Translations under genes and position numbers: made by a program
NCBI RefSeq assembly: GCF_030247195.1
Contig: NC_080671.1
Span: 196,774,676 to 196,838,675 of the forward strand
Direction: 5' to 3'
DNA length: 64,000 bases
DNA from: Topomyia yanbarensis
Taxonomy: Eukaryota; Arthropoda; Insecta; Diptera; Culicidae
The notes under the pieces: generated by a model
What the model saw: the letters and a program-made list of their open reading frames with translations, nothing else
Told to the model about the DNA's origin: nothing
Databases searched by the model: none
Shown here: piece after piece, positions 54,357 through 64,000 of the stretch
How the letters are laid out: every line of letters begins with the position of its first letter
Position numbering within the stretch: the stretch's first letter is position 1

Positions 54357-55313
54357 TACAGTTGTGGTATTGCAGTTGATTGAAATAAATATGCCAAAAG
54401 CTTACTCTTGGGTTATATTTCATCGCCTGAAAGATTGGAAAGGATTGGTCCACTACGTAATTATCTACAGCATTTTGCCATCATGCAAAGGGATGTGGGA
54501 TACCCTTTAATCAGCCGAAACGTGATTTTCAAAATTTAGTCATTGATTTGTTTCCATAAATTCATCGAATGACGACGATTAAAAATGCATAAACTAAGTG
54601 TTGAAGGTGTAGTTTCTCCAACAAAAATGATTTTTGTGAAGTTATTGAGCAGAAGAAAAGTTTGATGTTATTGGCAAAGTGTCGTCATTCCCGGTTGTGG
54701 GTCACCTTTTGTACCCGGTTGTGGCTCACCGTAAAATTCATTACACGTGACTGAATATGGTTATACTTGTTACATTCAACTCTAACTTATTTGCTAATTT
54801 TGTGTTTATTAGTTTGACACTAAACCATTTATTAAGACTGCTAACAGGAAAATCGACCAAAAATGACAAGGTGGTATAACGGAAACTAAATCCTCGAATA
54901 TGACGCTCTACTGACTGGGATTCTTAGCGATCCTGGTAGTACCCCACAATGGTGCAGTACTGCTCCATATACAGAACCCCATTACTGCGCAGGAGCATTG
55001 AAACCTTTGAGATGATCAATTCAAATACCTCTTCTTCAGTGGCAAACTTTATACAGGAAATTCTGGTCATCCTTCCGCTCAAAGGCCTTCAATCTATTTT
55101 TGCCAGTTTCTCATATTGGGAAGCAGGGAGTTCGTCTCACTGATATGTGAAAGTGCGTGCGAACTACCTTTTTTATGCATGGTTTCATAGAAGGTCTGGC
55201 TTTTTCCATATTATTAAAATCTTTGGTTTCTGAAATAGAAGGTTCTCACTTGGTGTCCTCTAGTTGTTGTGCAATTTGTGTTGGAGATGAAATGTACAGT
55301 TCTCTAATCAACA
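54357..55313. other. Unassigned DNA, possibly including the LOA-type 5' region
   Basis: No ORF1-like protein was recognised upstream of the retrotransposon. The last 300-400 bp before 55314 are less AT-rich and may be its 5' region or the end of a worn ORF1. Confidence 0.35.
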
Positions 55314-56242
55314 ATGGTAAAAATAGCACAAATCAATCTCCAACATAAACGTACAGCAACTATGAATTTATCTCGACTCATGCAGGAAGGTAAAGCTTCC
55401 ATAGCATTGGTTCAAGAACCGTATTTCCATAAAGGAAACTTCTATTTTGGAAAGTTACTTAACACTGCCTTCATTGCTTACAACAAGACAGGCATGACTA
55501 ACCCACGTGAAATGCCTCGTGCTTGCATTCTTGCAAATAAGGCTATTAACGCGTGTCTCATATCGGAGCTCACAACTCGCGATATCTGTGTTGTCACAGT
55601 TACACTGACTGTCGGAAACGTAGACAAAAAATATATATATATTGTTCAGCATACCTACCGCATAACGAATCATCTCCTTCTGATGATTTCAAAAGCGTTG
55701 TATCATATTGTAGCAGAAATGGGCTTCCGCTCATTATCGGCAGTGATGCGAATGCTCATCACATCATTTGGGGCAGCTCAGACATCAATCTGAGAGGCTC
55801 TGAACTGATGGAGTGCATAAGTAGTACAAATCTCCATATTCTGAATGTGGGAAACCGACCAACTTTTGCGAGGTCTGGGAGGGAGGAGCTGTTAGACATA
55901 ACACTTTGCTCTGATAGAATTTTGCATGAACTGGGAAATTGGCAGGTTCCAAATGAAACTGAACCGTCTCTATCCGATCATAAATATATATTTTTCGATC
56001 ATTTTGATGTCACCTTCAATGTGGTGACATATCGTAATCCTAAATCTACAAACTGGGACCTCTTTTTGAAAAACTTGGCGACTAAATTTCATGGATATTT
56101 TCCAACAATTAGTCAACTAGACGACTTAGATGACGTCGTGGATACGACAAACTCATTCATATTAGCATCCTACGAAGAAGCTTGTCCACTTCGTACTGTT
56201 AAATCGACTAGGGGAACTCCTTGGTGGAGGGCTGAGCTTTAA
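55314..56242 (+). pseudogene. LOA-type endonuclease domain
   Basis: It starts MVKIAQINLQHKRTATMNLS then ALVQEPYF, which has the conserved N (in INLQ) and E (in QEPY) of this nuclease family. After a frame change inside a TATATATATA tract at about 55632-55642 it continues IYCSAYLPHNESSPSDDFKS, PLIIGSDANAHHIIWGSSDI (the GDxNAH active site), GREELLDITLCSDRIL and EPSLSDHKYI (the SDH end). A TAA at about 56240 stops this frame. All catalytic residues remain recognisable. The breaks look like one slippage event and point mutations. Confidence 0.85.
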
Positions 56243-56245
56243 AGA

Positions 56246-57493
56246 ATGAAAAAAGTTATGAGAAGAGCTTGGAACCGGCGTCAGCGTGATGACTCCAGGG
56301 CTTTCAGGTCAGCTCGTAGTGCATATAAGAAATGTCTTAGATCTGCAGAACGGGCTGGCTGGCAAAGCCTATGCACTAATGTCTCTAGTCTGAACGAGGC
56401 TAGCAGATTAAATTCTCTCCAAATCGAATGATTTTCAGATGAACTCCTTAAAAACCAGAGATGGTGTTTATGTGACGGACGAAAAAGATGTTCTTAATTG
56501 TCTCTTCGACACACACTTTCCAGGTTGTATCGATCCGGAGTTGAACAATGTTCACAGATCTCATTCTGGTGATTCGGACTCGTGGGCGTTAGCACGCACA
56601 TTGGTTTCCACTGAATCGGTCAAGTGGGCAGTTGACAGCTTTGCTCCATACAAATCACCCGGAAAAGATGGAATACTTCCCGTGCTACTGCAAAAGGGAT
56701 TTGATATTCTTAAACATGTCTTGAAAAAGATTTTGCTTTCCAGTCTTGCTACCGGGTATATCCCGAAAGCATGGCGAGAAATAACTGTTAGATTTATTCC
56801 CAAAGGGGGGCGCTCAAGCTATGAAGAAGCCAGGAGTTTTAGGCCTATCAGCTTAAGTTCTTTTCTTCTGAAAGCTTTGGAACGGATAATCGATCATCAC
56901 ATCAGGAACGTTAATTTAGTTGAATATCCACTGCACAACATGCATATCAGTGTGGGAAATCCGCGATCACTCTGCTTCACGATGTTGTTTACAACATTGA
57001 GAAAGCCTTCTCGCTCAAGCAATCTAGCTTGGGTGTATTCCTAGATATTGAGGGTGCTTTTGACAATGTGTCCTTCCAGTCTATTCTGGAAGCGACGCGA
57101 GGTAATGGGATACCTGCATGTATCTCAGGTTGGATAAACGCAATGCTTAGTAACCGCATACTTTGCTCGTCACTGCGACAGGCTGAGATACGGAAGTTGA
57201 GTATTTGCGGTTGTCCTCAGGGCGGCGTTCTGTCACCTTTATTATGGAACTTAGTAGCTGACGGCTTGTTGAAGAAACTCAATGAGCTTGGATTTCCAAC
57301 CTACGGGTTTGCTGACGATTACCAAATATTAATTACTGGATTTTGCATCGGAACAATCTTTGACTTAATGCAACAGGCATTAAGAGCTGTCGAACAGTGG
57401 TGTCGACAAGTTAAACTATCAGTTAACCCAAGCAAAACTTCTTTTTACGAAGAAGTGAATAACAACCGGGGTTCGTCCCTTGCAGTTCTTTGA
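56246..57493 (+). pseudogene. LOA-type reverse transcriptase domain
   Basis: The linker KKVMRRAWNRRQRDDSRAFR leads to SFAPYKSPGKDGILPVLLQK (motif 1), AWREITVRFIPKGGRSSYEE then ARSFRPISLSSFLLKALERI (motif 2). After a frameshift near 56940 come GVFLDIEGAFDNVSF (motif A, catalytic Asp), GCPQGGVLSPLLWNLVADGL (motif B), YGFADDYQILI (motif C, FADD) and WCRQVKLSVNPSKTSF (motif D). Frameshifts also occur at about 56435 and 57470. All three catalytic aspartates are retained. Confidence 0.87.
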
Positions 57494-58204
57494 TTCTGAG
57501 CTACTATGTGCAGATCAAGTCAAATACGTTGGAGTCATATTGGATTCCAAACTGAATTGGTCTGCTCACATTGAGTTCAGAGTCAAGAAAGCGTGCATGG
57601 CCTTCGGGCAGTGCAGACGTACTTTTGGAAAGACCTGGGGTCTCAAACCTAAATACATCTATTGGATTTACACGACAATTGTACGTCCAATACTGTCATA
57701 CGGATGCCTTGTGTGGTGGCAGAGGGGAGAGGTGGTGACAGTACAGTCAAAGCTAAACCATCTGCAAAGAATGGCGCTCATGGCGTTGACTGGTGTTTTC
57801 ACCACGACTCCGACTGCTGCTCTTGAGGCTCTTCTAAATACCAAACCATTACACATACACTTAAAACAAGAAGCACTATCATGTGCATACAGACTGCAGG
57901 TTACTGGGCTTTGGAACAGTAATCATGTTGATCTTGCTACCAGTCATACACGATTGTGGTCACAAATGGTTACATGGGGTGAAGATATTCTTGCTCCCAG
58001 CGATATTACACTCACTTGTGGTTTTCCTTACAGGACATTCCATGTGAATATTCCCTCTCGAGAGGAGTGGTTGTCTGGCTTTATGGAAAGACAACAACAA
58101 ACGCAAGTGGTTTGTTACACTGACGGTTCTCTGATGGAGGGACGTGCTGGTGCTGGTGTCTACTGTCGTGAAATGAGATTGGAACAATCTCACTCACTAG
58201 GTAG
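57480..58204 (+). pseudogene. LOA-type thumb/connection and first half of RNase H
   Basis: The frame reads SELLCADQVKYVGVILDSKL, NWSAHIEFRVKKACMAFGQC, RRTFGKTWGLKPKYIYWIYT, TIVRPILSYGCLVWW, LQRMALMALTGVFTTTPTAA and LEALLNTKPLHIHLKQEALS. It then enters RNase H with QVVCYTDGSLMEGRAGAGVY, which holds the first catalytic aspartate. The frame is cut at HSLG (58196) by the hAT-like element and resumes on its far side. Confidence 0.85.
58197..58204. repeat. 8-bp target-site duplication, left copy
   Basis: CTAGGTAG, repeated exactly at 58690-58697 around the 485-bp insert. Confidence 0.92.
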
Positions 58205-58689
58205 CAGAGGTTAAAATATTCGCTCATTCTCACGACAAGCAGTTTATCGCACAGCTTTTTCATCCTTAGTAGGCACGGACCCAACTTTTCACCTTTCAAG
58301 AAATTGCGAGAATTTGCTGACAATGCAGTATGGAAGCGTGATAATTTCGCTGCTTCGAACCTCGTGATAAATTAAGTTCAAGAAAAACCATTAATATATT
58401 ACATTATAGAATTTATTTCCCCACATTAATGCAGTATTTTCATTCTAAGGATCTGTATCAACTCATTTTTGTGAATTTTTACGAAACCATTAGTTATTCG
58501 GCAGTTTTACATAAGGCGCGAAAATATCATCTCATATTATACCGCGAAAAGATAAGATCCAATGCTGTCTTGTCGGGAAAAGTTGGAGAGCAAACAATGT
58601 TACATCGTATGTTTGCTTTTTTATTGCTGGTCGAAGTAGGTGAAATATCGCCTTATTCTGTTCACGAATGCGAAAACAGTAAACTCTGC
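58205..58689. mobile_element. 485-bp nonautonomous hAT-like element
   Basis: The ends CAGAGGTTAAAATATTCGC and, in reverse complement, CAGAGTTTACTGTTTTCGC match at 14 of 19 positions. CAGAG starts and an 8-bp duplication (CTAGGTAG at 58197-58204 and 58690-58697) are the hAT pattern. The interior encodes no transposase; its longest frame (58429-58692) is unlike anything known. It lies within RNase H codons, and the protein reading runs HSLG on one side and RYCTVFQAEIFAI on the other once one duplication is discounted. Confidence 0.9.
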
Positions 58690-59430
58690 TAGGTAGATAC
58701 TGTACTGTATTCCAAGCAGAAATCTTTGCGATTATGTGCGGGGTGCAATCGGCCCTTCAACTGAGTTTGTCCGGCAGAGTTATAAACTTCTGCTCCGATA
58801 GTCAGGCTGCAATCAAGGCCCTTAGCTCAGACAAATCCCGGTCCAAACTAGTGATCGCGTGACGAACCCAAATCGAAGAACTAAGCATTGTCAACACTAT
58901 CTACCTTGTCTGGGTGCCCGGACATTGCGGTATTACTGGAAATGAATGGGCTGACGAATTGGCCAGGGCAGATTCAGCGATTGACTTCGTTGGTCCTGAG
59001 CCCGCGCTGCCAATTTCGAAGTTGGATAAGGGGAAAAATATGGTCCTGGGCTTCGTCCGAGCACCGCAATTATTGGAGAAATCTACAAACGTGTCGCCAA
59101 ACAAAGGCGTTTCTAGAACAACCATGCCCAGCGGCTTCGAAAAATTTCTTACATTTTTCGAAGCTCCACTGCGGCATGCTGACCAGGGCTTTAACCGGCC
59201 ACTGCAAACTCAATTATCACATGGCAACTATTCAGCGCGCTGAGTCTTTTTCATGTGATCTTTGTGAATCCGACTACGGAACCACATATCATCTGATATG
59301 CAACTGTCCAGCGGTTGCGCAATTGCGATTTCGAGTCTTCAGCCGTCCTTATATAGACGAAACCATGTTTGGTCGACTGAAACTCAGAGACATACTAAAG
59401 TTTCTTATCCAATGTGGTAAAGAGCTTTAG
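58690..59430 (+). pseudogene. LOA-type RNase H second half and C-terminal zinc-finger region
   Basis: It continues VFQAEIFAIMCGVQSAL (catalytic Glu), VINFCSDSQAAIKAL (second Asp), a TGA at about 58861, and WVPGHCGITGNEWADELARA (the last His and Asp). After a frame change near 59000-59100 the C-terminus reads LTGHCKLNYHMATIQRAESF then SCDLCESDYGTTYHLICNCP, a CxxC...HxxxxC arrangement common to RNase H-bearing LINEs. It ends LRDILKFLIQCGKEL with a TAG at 59428. The four RNase H acidic and histidine positions are all present. Confidence 0.85.
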
Positions 59431-60000
59431 GCTTATTCGCAGGCAAGTTGAACTACTTGTGAGTTTAACTTACCTGTTGTTTATTTTTGTTTTGTTATGT
59501 TATTTTTCCCACCTTTCCAATTCTACTTCCCCACACCTCCTTGTCCTTTCCTTCCGCTCAGGAAATGATGAAAACACACGGCAAGGCACAAATCCCCGAC
59601 TATGTACGGGGAACGTGCCATTTTGCCACGTTATCCTATTATCTAGTATTTGTCAAGGCGGCAAATTTTATATACTTTGTTTTGTTTTTGTTTCATTTAT
59701 TTTACAGCCCAATATTTTCAAATTCCACTTTTTTCTATTTGCCTGTTTGATCCATTTATTCCAGATTTTCTATTTTTCTTAATATGTTTCACTCACTATG
59801 CTCACTCTGTTGCAATTTTTCGTTTTGTTAATTAATTTTTCTTTCTCGTTTTATCCATCGTGCTGTTTGGTTTATTTTTATTTCGTTTTATTCATTTTGT
59901 CAATCATATTTTTAAATTTTCTTAAATATTCCTTATTTCTATTTCTTCGTTTATCCATTTAACCCACTTTGACATTTGTTTTTTTTCTGTTCACCATTTT
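59431..60000 (+). other. LOA-type 3' UTR, then T-rich DNA
   Basis: The first about 210 bp are the probable 3' UTR, with a short hairpin (TCCCCGACTATGTACGGGGA, 59592-59611). The sequence then becomes very T-rich up to 60000. Neither a poly-A tail nor a target duplication could be placed. Confidence 0.5.
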
Positions 60001-60110
60001 CTATATTTTCCGCAATTTCCTTTCGGGAGAAGCTTAACATTCTTGGTGTCACTGTCGACCGGAAGATGACTTTTCTCCCGCGCACAGGTGAAAAAGGATT
60101 ACGTAGGTGG
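60001..60110 (+). pseudogene. Small reverse-transcriptase thumb fragment
   Basis: REKLNILGVTVDRKMTFLPR is the conserved ...xYLGVxxDxxLxF... segment that follows the RT catalytic domain in non-LTR elements. Only about 25 residues are recognisable, and the clade is indeterminate. It is not continuous with the LOA-type element, whose own copy of this segment lies at 57517. Confidence 0.4.
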
Positions 60111-62598
60111 AAAACCACTTATCCGCATTCAAACAGGGTTGCTATGATTAATAATAAAATCCACTTGTTTTGAAGTCATGCTGCTTCTTTAGTTAATAAC
60201 TTTTCTCAGCGAATTTTCACAAACTTACAATGTTCCTCGAATGTGTTCAGTAGAAGAATACCTTTAGAAATATATAGTTTTCTCATGAATCGATTGGTGG
60301 GGTGATTTTTTATTAATTTATTTTCAATTTTAACCGATTTTCCATACCAATTTCCATATAAACTTTGAAATTTTTGGAGGGTCCGTAGACGCAACCGATC
60401 GATACCAAAATTTGCACAATTACTAAGGGCCATAAAAGGAATCAGTAAAGCCTGGTGGAGCTAAAAGTCAAAAATTGAACCAGTCTAGTACATATACATA
60501 TGTATATGCACAGATACATGCAGACGTATATGGATATATAAGCGTGATATAATCGAAACATTACTGTATCTATCTATCTATCTTTCTATCTACTGGCCAG
60601 TACCTTCGTCCAAGCAGCCTGCGCAGCTGTGTTGAGACCGGCGTACTTCCCTGCCAATGGGCACTGACGGTTGCTGTCCTGAAACGAGCCATGGGATTTT
60701 TAGAAAGAAAAAAAATATCTGCTGATGATCTACAGACAGCCATGACAATCTATACCACATTTACCAATACGCGTCTCTACACACACACAACTGCACAGCT
60801 GCATCGGGTCCGCAGCCGCTCCTGGTACGAGCGTGACCAAAACTTAGACAGCAGCCTTTTATTTTAACTACCATGTGCAATACAAATTCCATCAGTCAGC
60901 AACTCACGCGCAAGCGATGGAACTGAAACTATTCTTTAATTAATTGCAATTAATAAACATAACCTCTTTGTGTTTCGAGCTAGTATCCACCGCGCGCATG
61001 GCGCGCATCGACATATACAATCGAGCTAAGTGCTTTTCTCTCTTTTTAGCAGCGATTCGATGACATTCCAGGCAGGAAACTAAAATCGTATAACTATATT
61101 TACACAATCTCTGCCGAAATTCATGCATCAAACTCCTCTTGAAAATTTATCATCAATGTACTTGGCTCACTTTAATATTTGACCTAATGACTATCGAAAA
61201 GCTTGAATCATGGCAAACCAAAAGTCAACTGGAAAGATCAAATAAATTTACGATTCTCGAAGACAGTCACTACGCCGAGATGCTAGCTGGTCTGCTGCGG
61301 CAAGTTATGTGCGTGAGAGAATGATTTTAGATCTTCTGCCCGCTGGCAAAACCACCATGCTCATATGTTCCACTATGTTCAAAAGCAAAAGCAATGACCA
61401 TTTCCTGGAATGTTTTGAGTAACACTTGGCCACAAATCGTATTAGTGGATAGTTGAAATCACAGGATGACATGCATTATTTATCATTTGAACGAAAGTAG
61501 AACGGTAAAAAAATCCGGTTGGAAAAATCATCTGCTTGTACGGAAATAACCAGAAGATGTTCTGAGTTGTCCTGTTTCTTTTCCCATCGTTGCTCCCGGG
61601 AGTTGAGTGTGGCTGCAGTATGGCAAGTAGTTTCCTCCAGTAGTTTACTACTTACACCCCCGTTTGGCTTGATTTTTCTTGCTGATGTCGGTATCTTGGA
61701 GTGGCACAAACAGAAGAAGGTAAAAAGAAAAATCACCTTTCTCTACAGAATCTTGTTATCCAAGAATGTTGCCTTATTTCATACCGAGCTGGTACCTTCA
61801 TAACAGAGCTGCTTTACGAAAAGTCAAATCCGGCAGAAGGGAATTTAATTTGCGGACGGGTAAATATGAATGCATTTTTGCTACAACTCAATTCCATCAG
61901 CGAAACATTGCAGCAGCTGTGGGAAATCCCGATTTACGAAATGAAGGTCCTAGCGTTTTGTCCGTCCAACACTAGTGCTTCTACAACTTTCATGAATCAC
62001 CCATCGTTAAGGGTTACCGTCAACTCATTTCCATACTGTATAATTCAAGTTTTTGTTCGGAAACTTTTTTCTCCTCAAATTGCGCTGCAGATAGAATCAA
62101 GTAATCTTTTATTATGTATGGTAAACGTGTTGCTCGAAACTGTGTTGAATTTTAATGCGCCGGGGAGCAGAAACTTAAATCCCTAAATGCACAAGACCTT
62201 GGCAATCGGCGGCAAAAGAAGAAACCAACACGCGTAAAAAACATAAAATATCCAATTATCCATAAATCTCGACTCAGTAAACCTTATCTAAACATACCAT
62301 AAAAACCGCAAGTGGACCACACCACATCACGCCCAACCGCCGAGGAAAGCAAATATCTCAATTCCGCAACAGTGCAAACAGCTCCTCCAATTTTGCCAAT
62401 CCAAACGAAAATCCGCATGCAAATTTCAAGCGCCCGCGGAAAAAGTATCATAATAAAGCGCACTTTCTTCGCCATAAAACTCCTTCTCAATCACATGCCG
62501 TCCCCGTTCCAGCAGGCGTGCTCGAATTTCAGCAAAAACATCACCGCCAAAACAAGTTCCAGACTCGATTTGAATATATATACATTCCGCGGCAGAAG
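60111..62598. other. Unassigned DNA with a (TATC)n microsatellite
   Basis: A TATC tract occupies about 60567-60592. 60.6-60.85 kb and 61.5-62.6 kb are GC-richer and probably unique sequence. Their frames (94 codons at 61519, 161 codons at 61701, 121 codons at 62312, all plus) have no recognisable domain. No splice or promoter structure I would defend. Confidence 0.4.
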
Positions 62599-62611
62599 TC
62601 TTCCCTTTTTT
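62599..62611. repeat. 13-bp target-site duplication of the minus-strand SINE
   Basis: TCTTCCCTTTTTT, repeated at 62785-62797. The T part merges with the SINE's poly-T, so the true length may be 7-13 bp. Confidence 0.75.
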
Positions 62612-62784
62612 TTTTTTTTTTTTTTTATTTCAATTATAGAGGTTTTAACCTTAAGGTCATTCGCCTCTTCGGGTTAGAAAAATCTCTTAGGAAAAATTTC
62701 TAACCCTATGTACGGGGTCGGGACTCGAACCCAGGTGCGCTGCGTACAAGGCAATCGATTTACCAATACGCTACGCCCACCCCC
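62612..62784 (-). mobile_element. tRNA-derived SINE, Feilai-like, minus strand
   Basis: On the minus strand the head has box A-like TAGCGTATTGGTAAATCG and box B GGTTCGAGTCC, closing with CGACCCCGTACATAGGG. The body reads TTAGAAATTTTTCCTAAGAG, ATTTTTCTAACCCGAAGAGG, AATGACCTTAAGGTTAAAAC and CTCTATAATTGAAAT, and it ends in a poly-A tail (poly-T at 62606-62626). It is more complete than the copy at 26288-26434, which lacks the AAGAGGCGAATGACCTTAAG part of the body. TCTTCCC(T) repeats flank it. Confidence 0.9.
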
Positions 62785-62797
62785 TCTTCCCTTTTTT

Positions 62798-62999
62798 GTG
62801 TACCAACGAAAAACTTGTACGCGACGTACAAAAAAGGCAACAAACGCCGCCGGTGGTAGCAGGTAGCCGATATTTGTCCATCATCAGGAAAGGAATACAT
62901 TTCATCTGCGACCGACCGTCCGGAATAGCAACCGTTGGCGTCGCATTCGTGGGCAAAGCTTGTAAACATACGAAACCATCAACTGGAGAACTTGATTAA
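62798..62999. other. Unassigned GC-richer DNA
   Basis: Overlapping frames on both strands, none recognised. It continues the sequence left of the SINE and so was one block before insertion. Confidence 0.4.
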
Positions 63000-63231
63000 T
63001 GGAATCGGTAAAGCAGCTGTTCATAGATTACGTTATAAGAATAGTATTTTTCTTCAACTTGTAGAAAAATGTAAAATTGTATGAGAACTAGGCGTAATCT
63101 TAGACTCCAGGCTCACATTTGTGGAACATTACAATACAGTAATAAAGAAAACAAATAGTATGCTGAACTTTAATAAACGCTTCAGCTATAACTTTGGAGA
63201 CCCTTACACAATAAAATCATTATAGAATACC

Positions 63232-63235
63232 TATG
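63232..63235. repeat. 4-bp target-site duplication, left copy
   Basis: TATG, repeated at 63475-63478. Confidence 0.7.
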
Positions 63236-63474
63236 CTGCTCATAAAAGCATAAGAGTCCCAAATGGATTTTTGTCGAAAATGAGTTATTTGTTGGTTTGT
63301 ATTCTGTATCACCACTGAATCACGATGCACAATTAAGATTACCAGATTTGTTTAGAAAATATCGAAAAAAATACCAAAACATGGTTATCCCATCCATAAG
63401 GCTCAATGAAAATGTAAACTTTGAACAGCAGCTTGCTGCTTTTCAATATGGGACTCTTATGCTTTTATGGGCAG
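63236..63474. mobile_element. 239-bp MITE inserted in an RT C-terminus
   Basis: CTGCTCATAAAAGCATAAGA then GTCCCA (63236-63261) and the inverted copy at 63449-63474 match at 25 of 26 positions. Direct TATG repeats flank them. The retrotransposon frame reads NTY before and VRSILEYSSVV after, so the position is confirmed independently by the protein. No transposase. A 4-bp TATG duplication, or a TA core, is compatible with several superfamilies. Confidence 0.88.
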
Positions 63475-63950
63475 TATGTCAGATCAATTTTGGAATATAG
63501 CAGCGTAGTATGAAACTTTACACTGTCCTGTACGAAGAAAGCATCGAATCAATCCAAAAACAATCTTTTGTACTCATTTCGTAAACTAGACTGAACGGCC
63601 TTTCCTCTTCCATCGTATAAAGCACGTTGCATGCTCATTAATATACAAACACTCAAAGAACGCCGCAAACTTTTCATGCTTTGCTTTATCAACGACATTA
63701 TTTATCAACGTGTACAATCCGCATAATTACTTTCGCAAATAAAATTGTATGTACCTAGCCGTCAACTAAGACATCGAAATTTATTCCAAGAACAATCTTT
63801 TGGGACAAACTATGCTAATATAGCCCCGTCAACAAAATGATGCTTCATTATAATAAAAATTGCGAAAAAATTGACCTTTCCATGCCTAAAAAACAAATTA
63901 AATTTTTACTTAACCGTAGAAATACGAAGCTCAAAATACCAACAACGGGA

Positions 63951-64000
63951 AGACATGCGTTACGTTTTGACTACTCTCATCAGTATCCGGCATTAACTTA
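63951..64000. other. Unassigned end of window
   Basis: The last bases contain ACTCTCATCAGTATCCGGCATTAACTTA, which resembles TCTCATCAGAATCCGACACTAACTTA in the TIR of the 45964-46278 family. A further copy may begin here and continue beyond the window. Confidence 0.45.

Larger units (their letters stand above)
55314..59640 (+). mobile_element. LOA/I-group non-LTR retrotransposon, ORF2 nearly complete
   Basis: In order on the plus strand: endonuclease (55314-56160), linker, reverse transcriptase (56640-57500), thumb and connection (57500-58080), RNase H (58100-58196 and 58690-59010) and a C-terminal cysteine/histidine region (to 59430). A 3' UTR follows, containing GGCACAAATCCCCGACTATG and CGGGGAACGTGCC. 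An RNase H and the wording GCPQGGVLSPLLWNL, FADDYQILITG and RTFGKTWGLKPK place it with LOA-type elements (Lian is the Aedes member I know). Four frameshifts and a few stops, plus a 485-bp hAT-like insert, break it. The overall sequence is still well preserved. Confidence 0.88.
63000..63950 (+). pseudogene. Non-LTR retrotransposon RT thumb and C-terminus, split by a MITE
   Basis: The plus strand reads ELGVILDSRLTFVEHYNTVI then KKTNSMLNFNKRFSYNFGDP and YTIKSL. After the 239-bp insert it continues YVRSILEYSSVVWNF (usually LVRSxLEYxSVVW, with a TGA where W is expected). It then reads LPSYKARCMLINIQTLKERR, KLFMLCFINDIIYQRVQSA, LYVPSRQLRHRNLFQEQSFG TNYA and IKFLLNRRNTKL. No RNase H. The wording fits the CR1/Jockey assemblage, but it differs from the 33-34.5 kb element and is a different family. 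It is 5'-truncated or worn before 63000. Confidence 0.75.

Overview
This is a stretch of animal, not bacterial, DNA. It is AT-rich, has no operons or long intact ORFs, and almost everything recognisable is transposable-element debris. The repeat set points to a mosquito: two tRNA-derived SINEs that look like Feilai, ITmD37E-type mariner relatives, R1-, LOA-, CR1-, RTE- and Jockey-type non-LTR retrotransposons, a Penelope-like element, and many short terminal-inverted-repeat (TIR) elements. Aedes or a close culicine is my best guess; that is inference. I found no host protein-coding gene, tRNA or rRNA gene I could defend, so the window is probably intergenic or intronic.

Layout: 1-12 kb is mostly unassigned DNA with small TIR elements (1977-2178, 5330-5446, and a very clean one at 8750-9314), a satellite-like block near 5.8-6.5 kb and an endonuclease fragment at 8.15-8.45 kb (minus). 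12.2-16.2 kb is a decayed R1-clade retrotransposon. 18.6-20.9 kb holds a degenerate simple repeat, a TIR element, an ITmD37E transposase relic and an RTE endonuclease fragment. 22.0-23.65 kb (minus) is a Jockey-type element reduced to ORF1 plus 3' tail. 24.1-25.4 kb is a TIR element.

From 26.7 to 34.6 kb one CR1-like retrotransposon is split twice: by a 448-bp internally deleted Jockey derivative with a 13-bp target-site duplication (TSD), and by about 5.3 kb of other repeats. A minus-strand CR1-type endonuclease fragment follows at 34.6-35.3 kb. 38.2-46.3 kb is a run of larger TIR elements, including a Tc1 transposase relic, a SINE-like insert, and a fold-back-like element with inverted arrays of a 15-16-bp repeat that sits inside another TIR element. 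48.2-49.75 kb is a second copy of that last family, split by a Penelope-like element with 441-bp arms in inverted orientation.

53-54.4 kb contains an RTE 3' end, a second ITmD37E relic and a TA-flanked TIR element. 55.3-59.6 kb is a nearly full-length LOA/I-group retrotransposon (endonuclease, reverse transcriptase, RNase H, C-terminal zinc finger) interrupted by a 485-bp hAT-like element. 62.6-63.95 kb carries a minus-strand SINE and a reverse-transcriptase C-terminus split by a 239-bp TIR element. The genes do not form a pathway. What the window records is an order of insertions, several of them datable by TSDs and by the reading frames they split.
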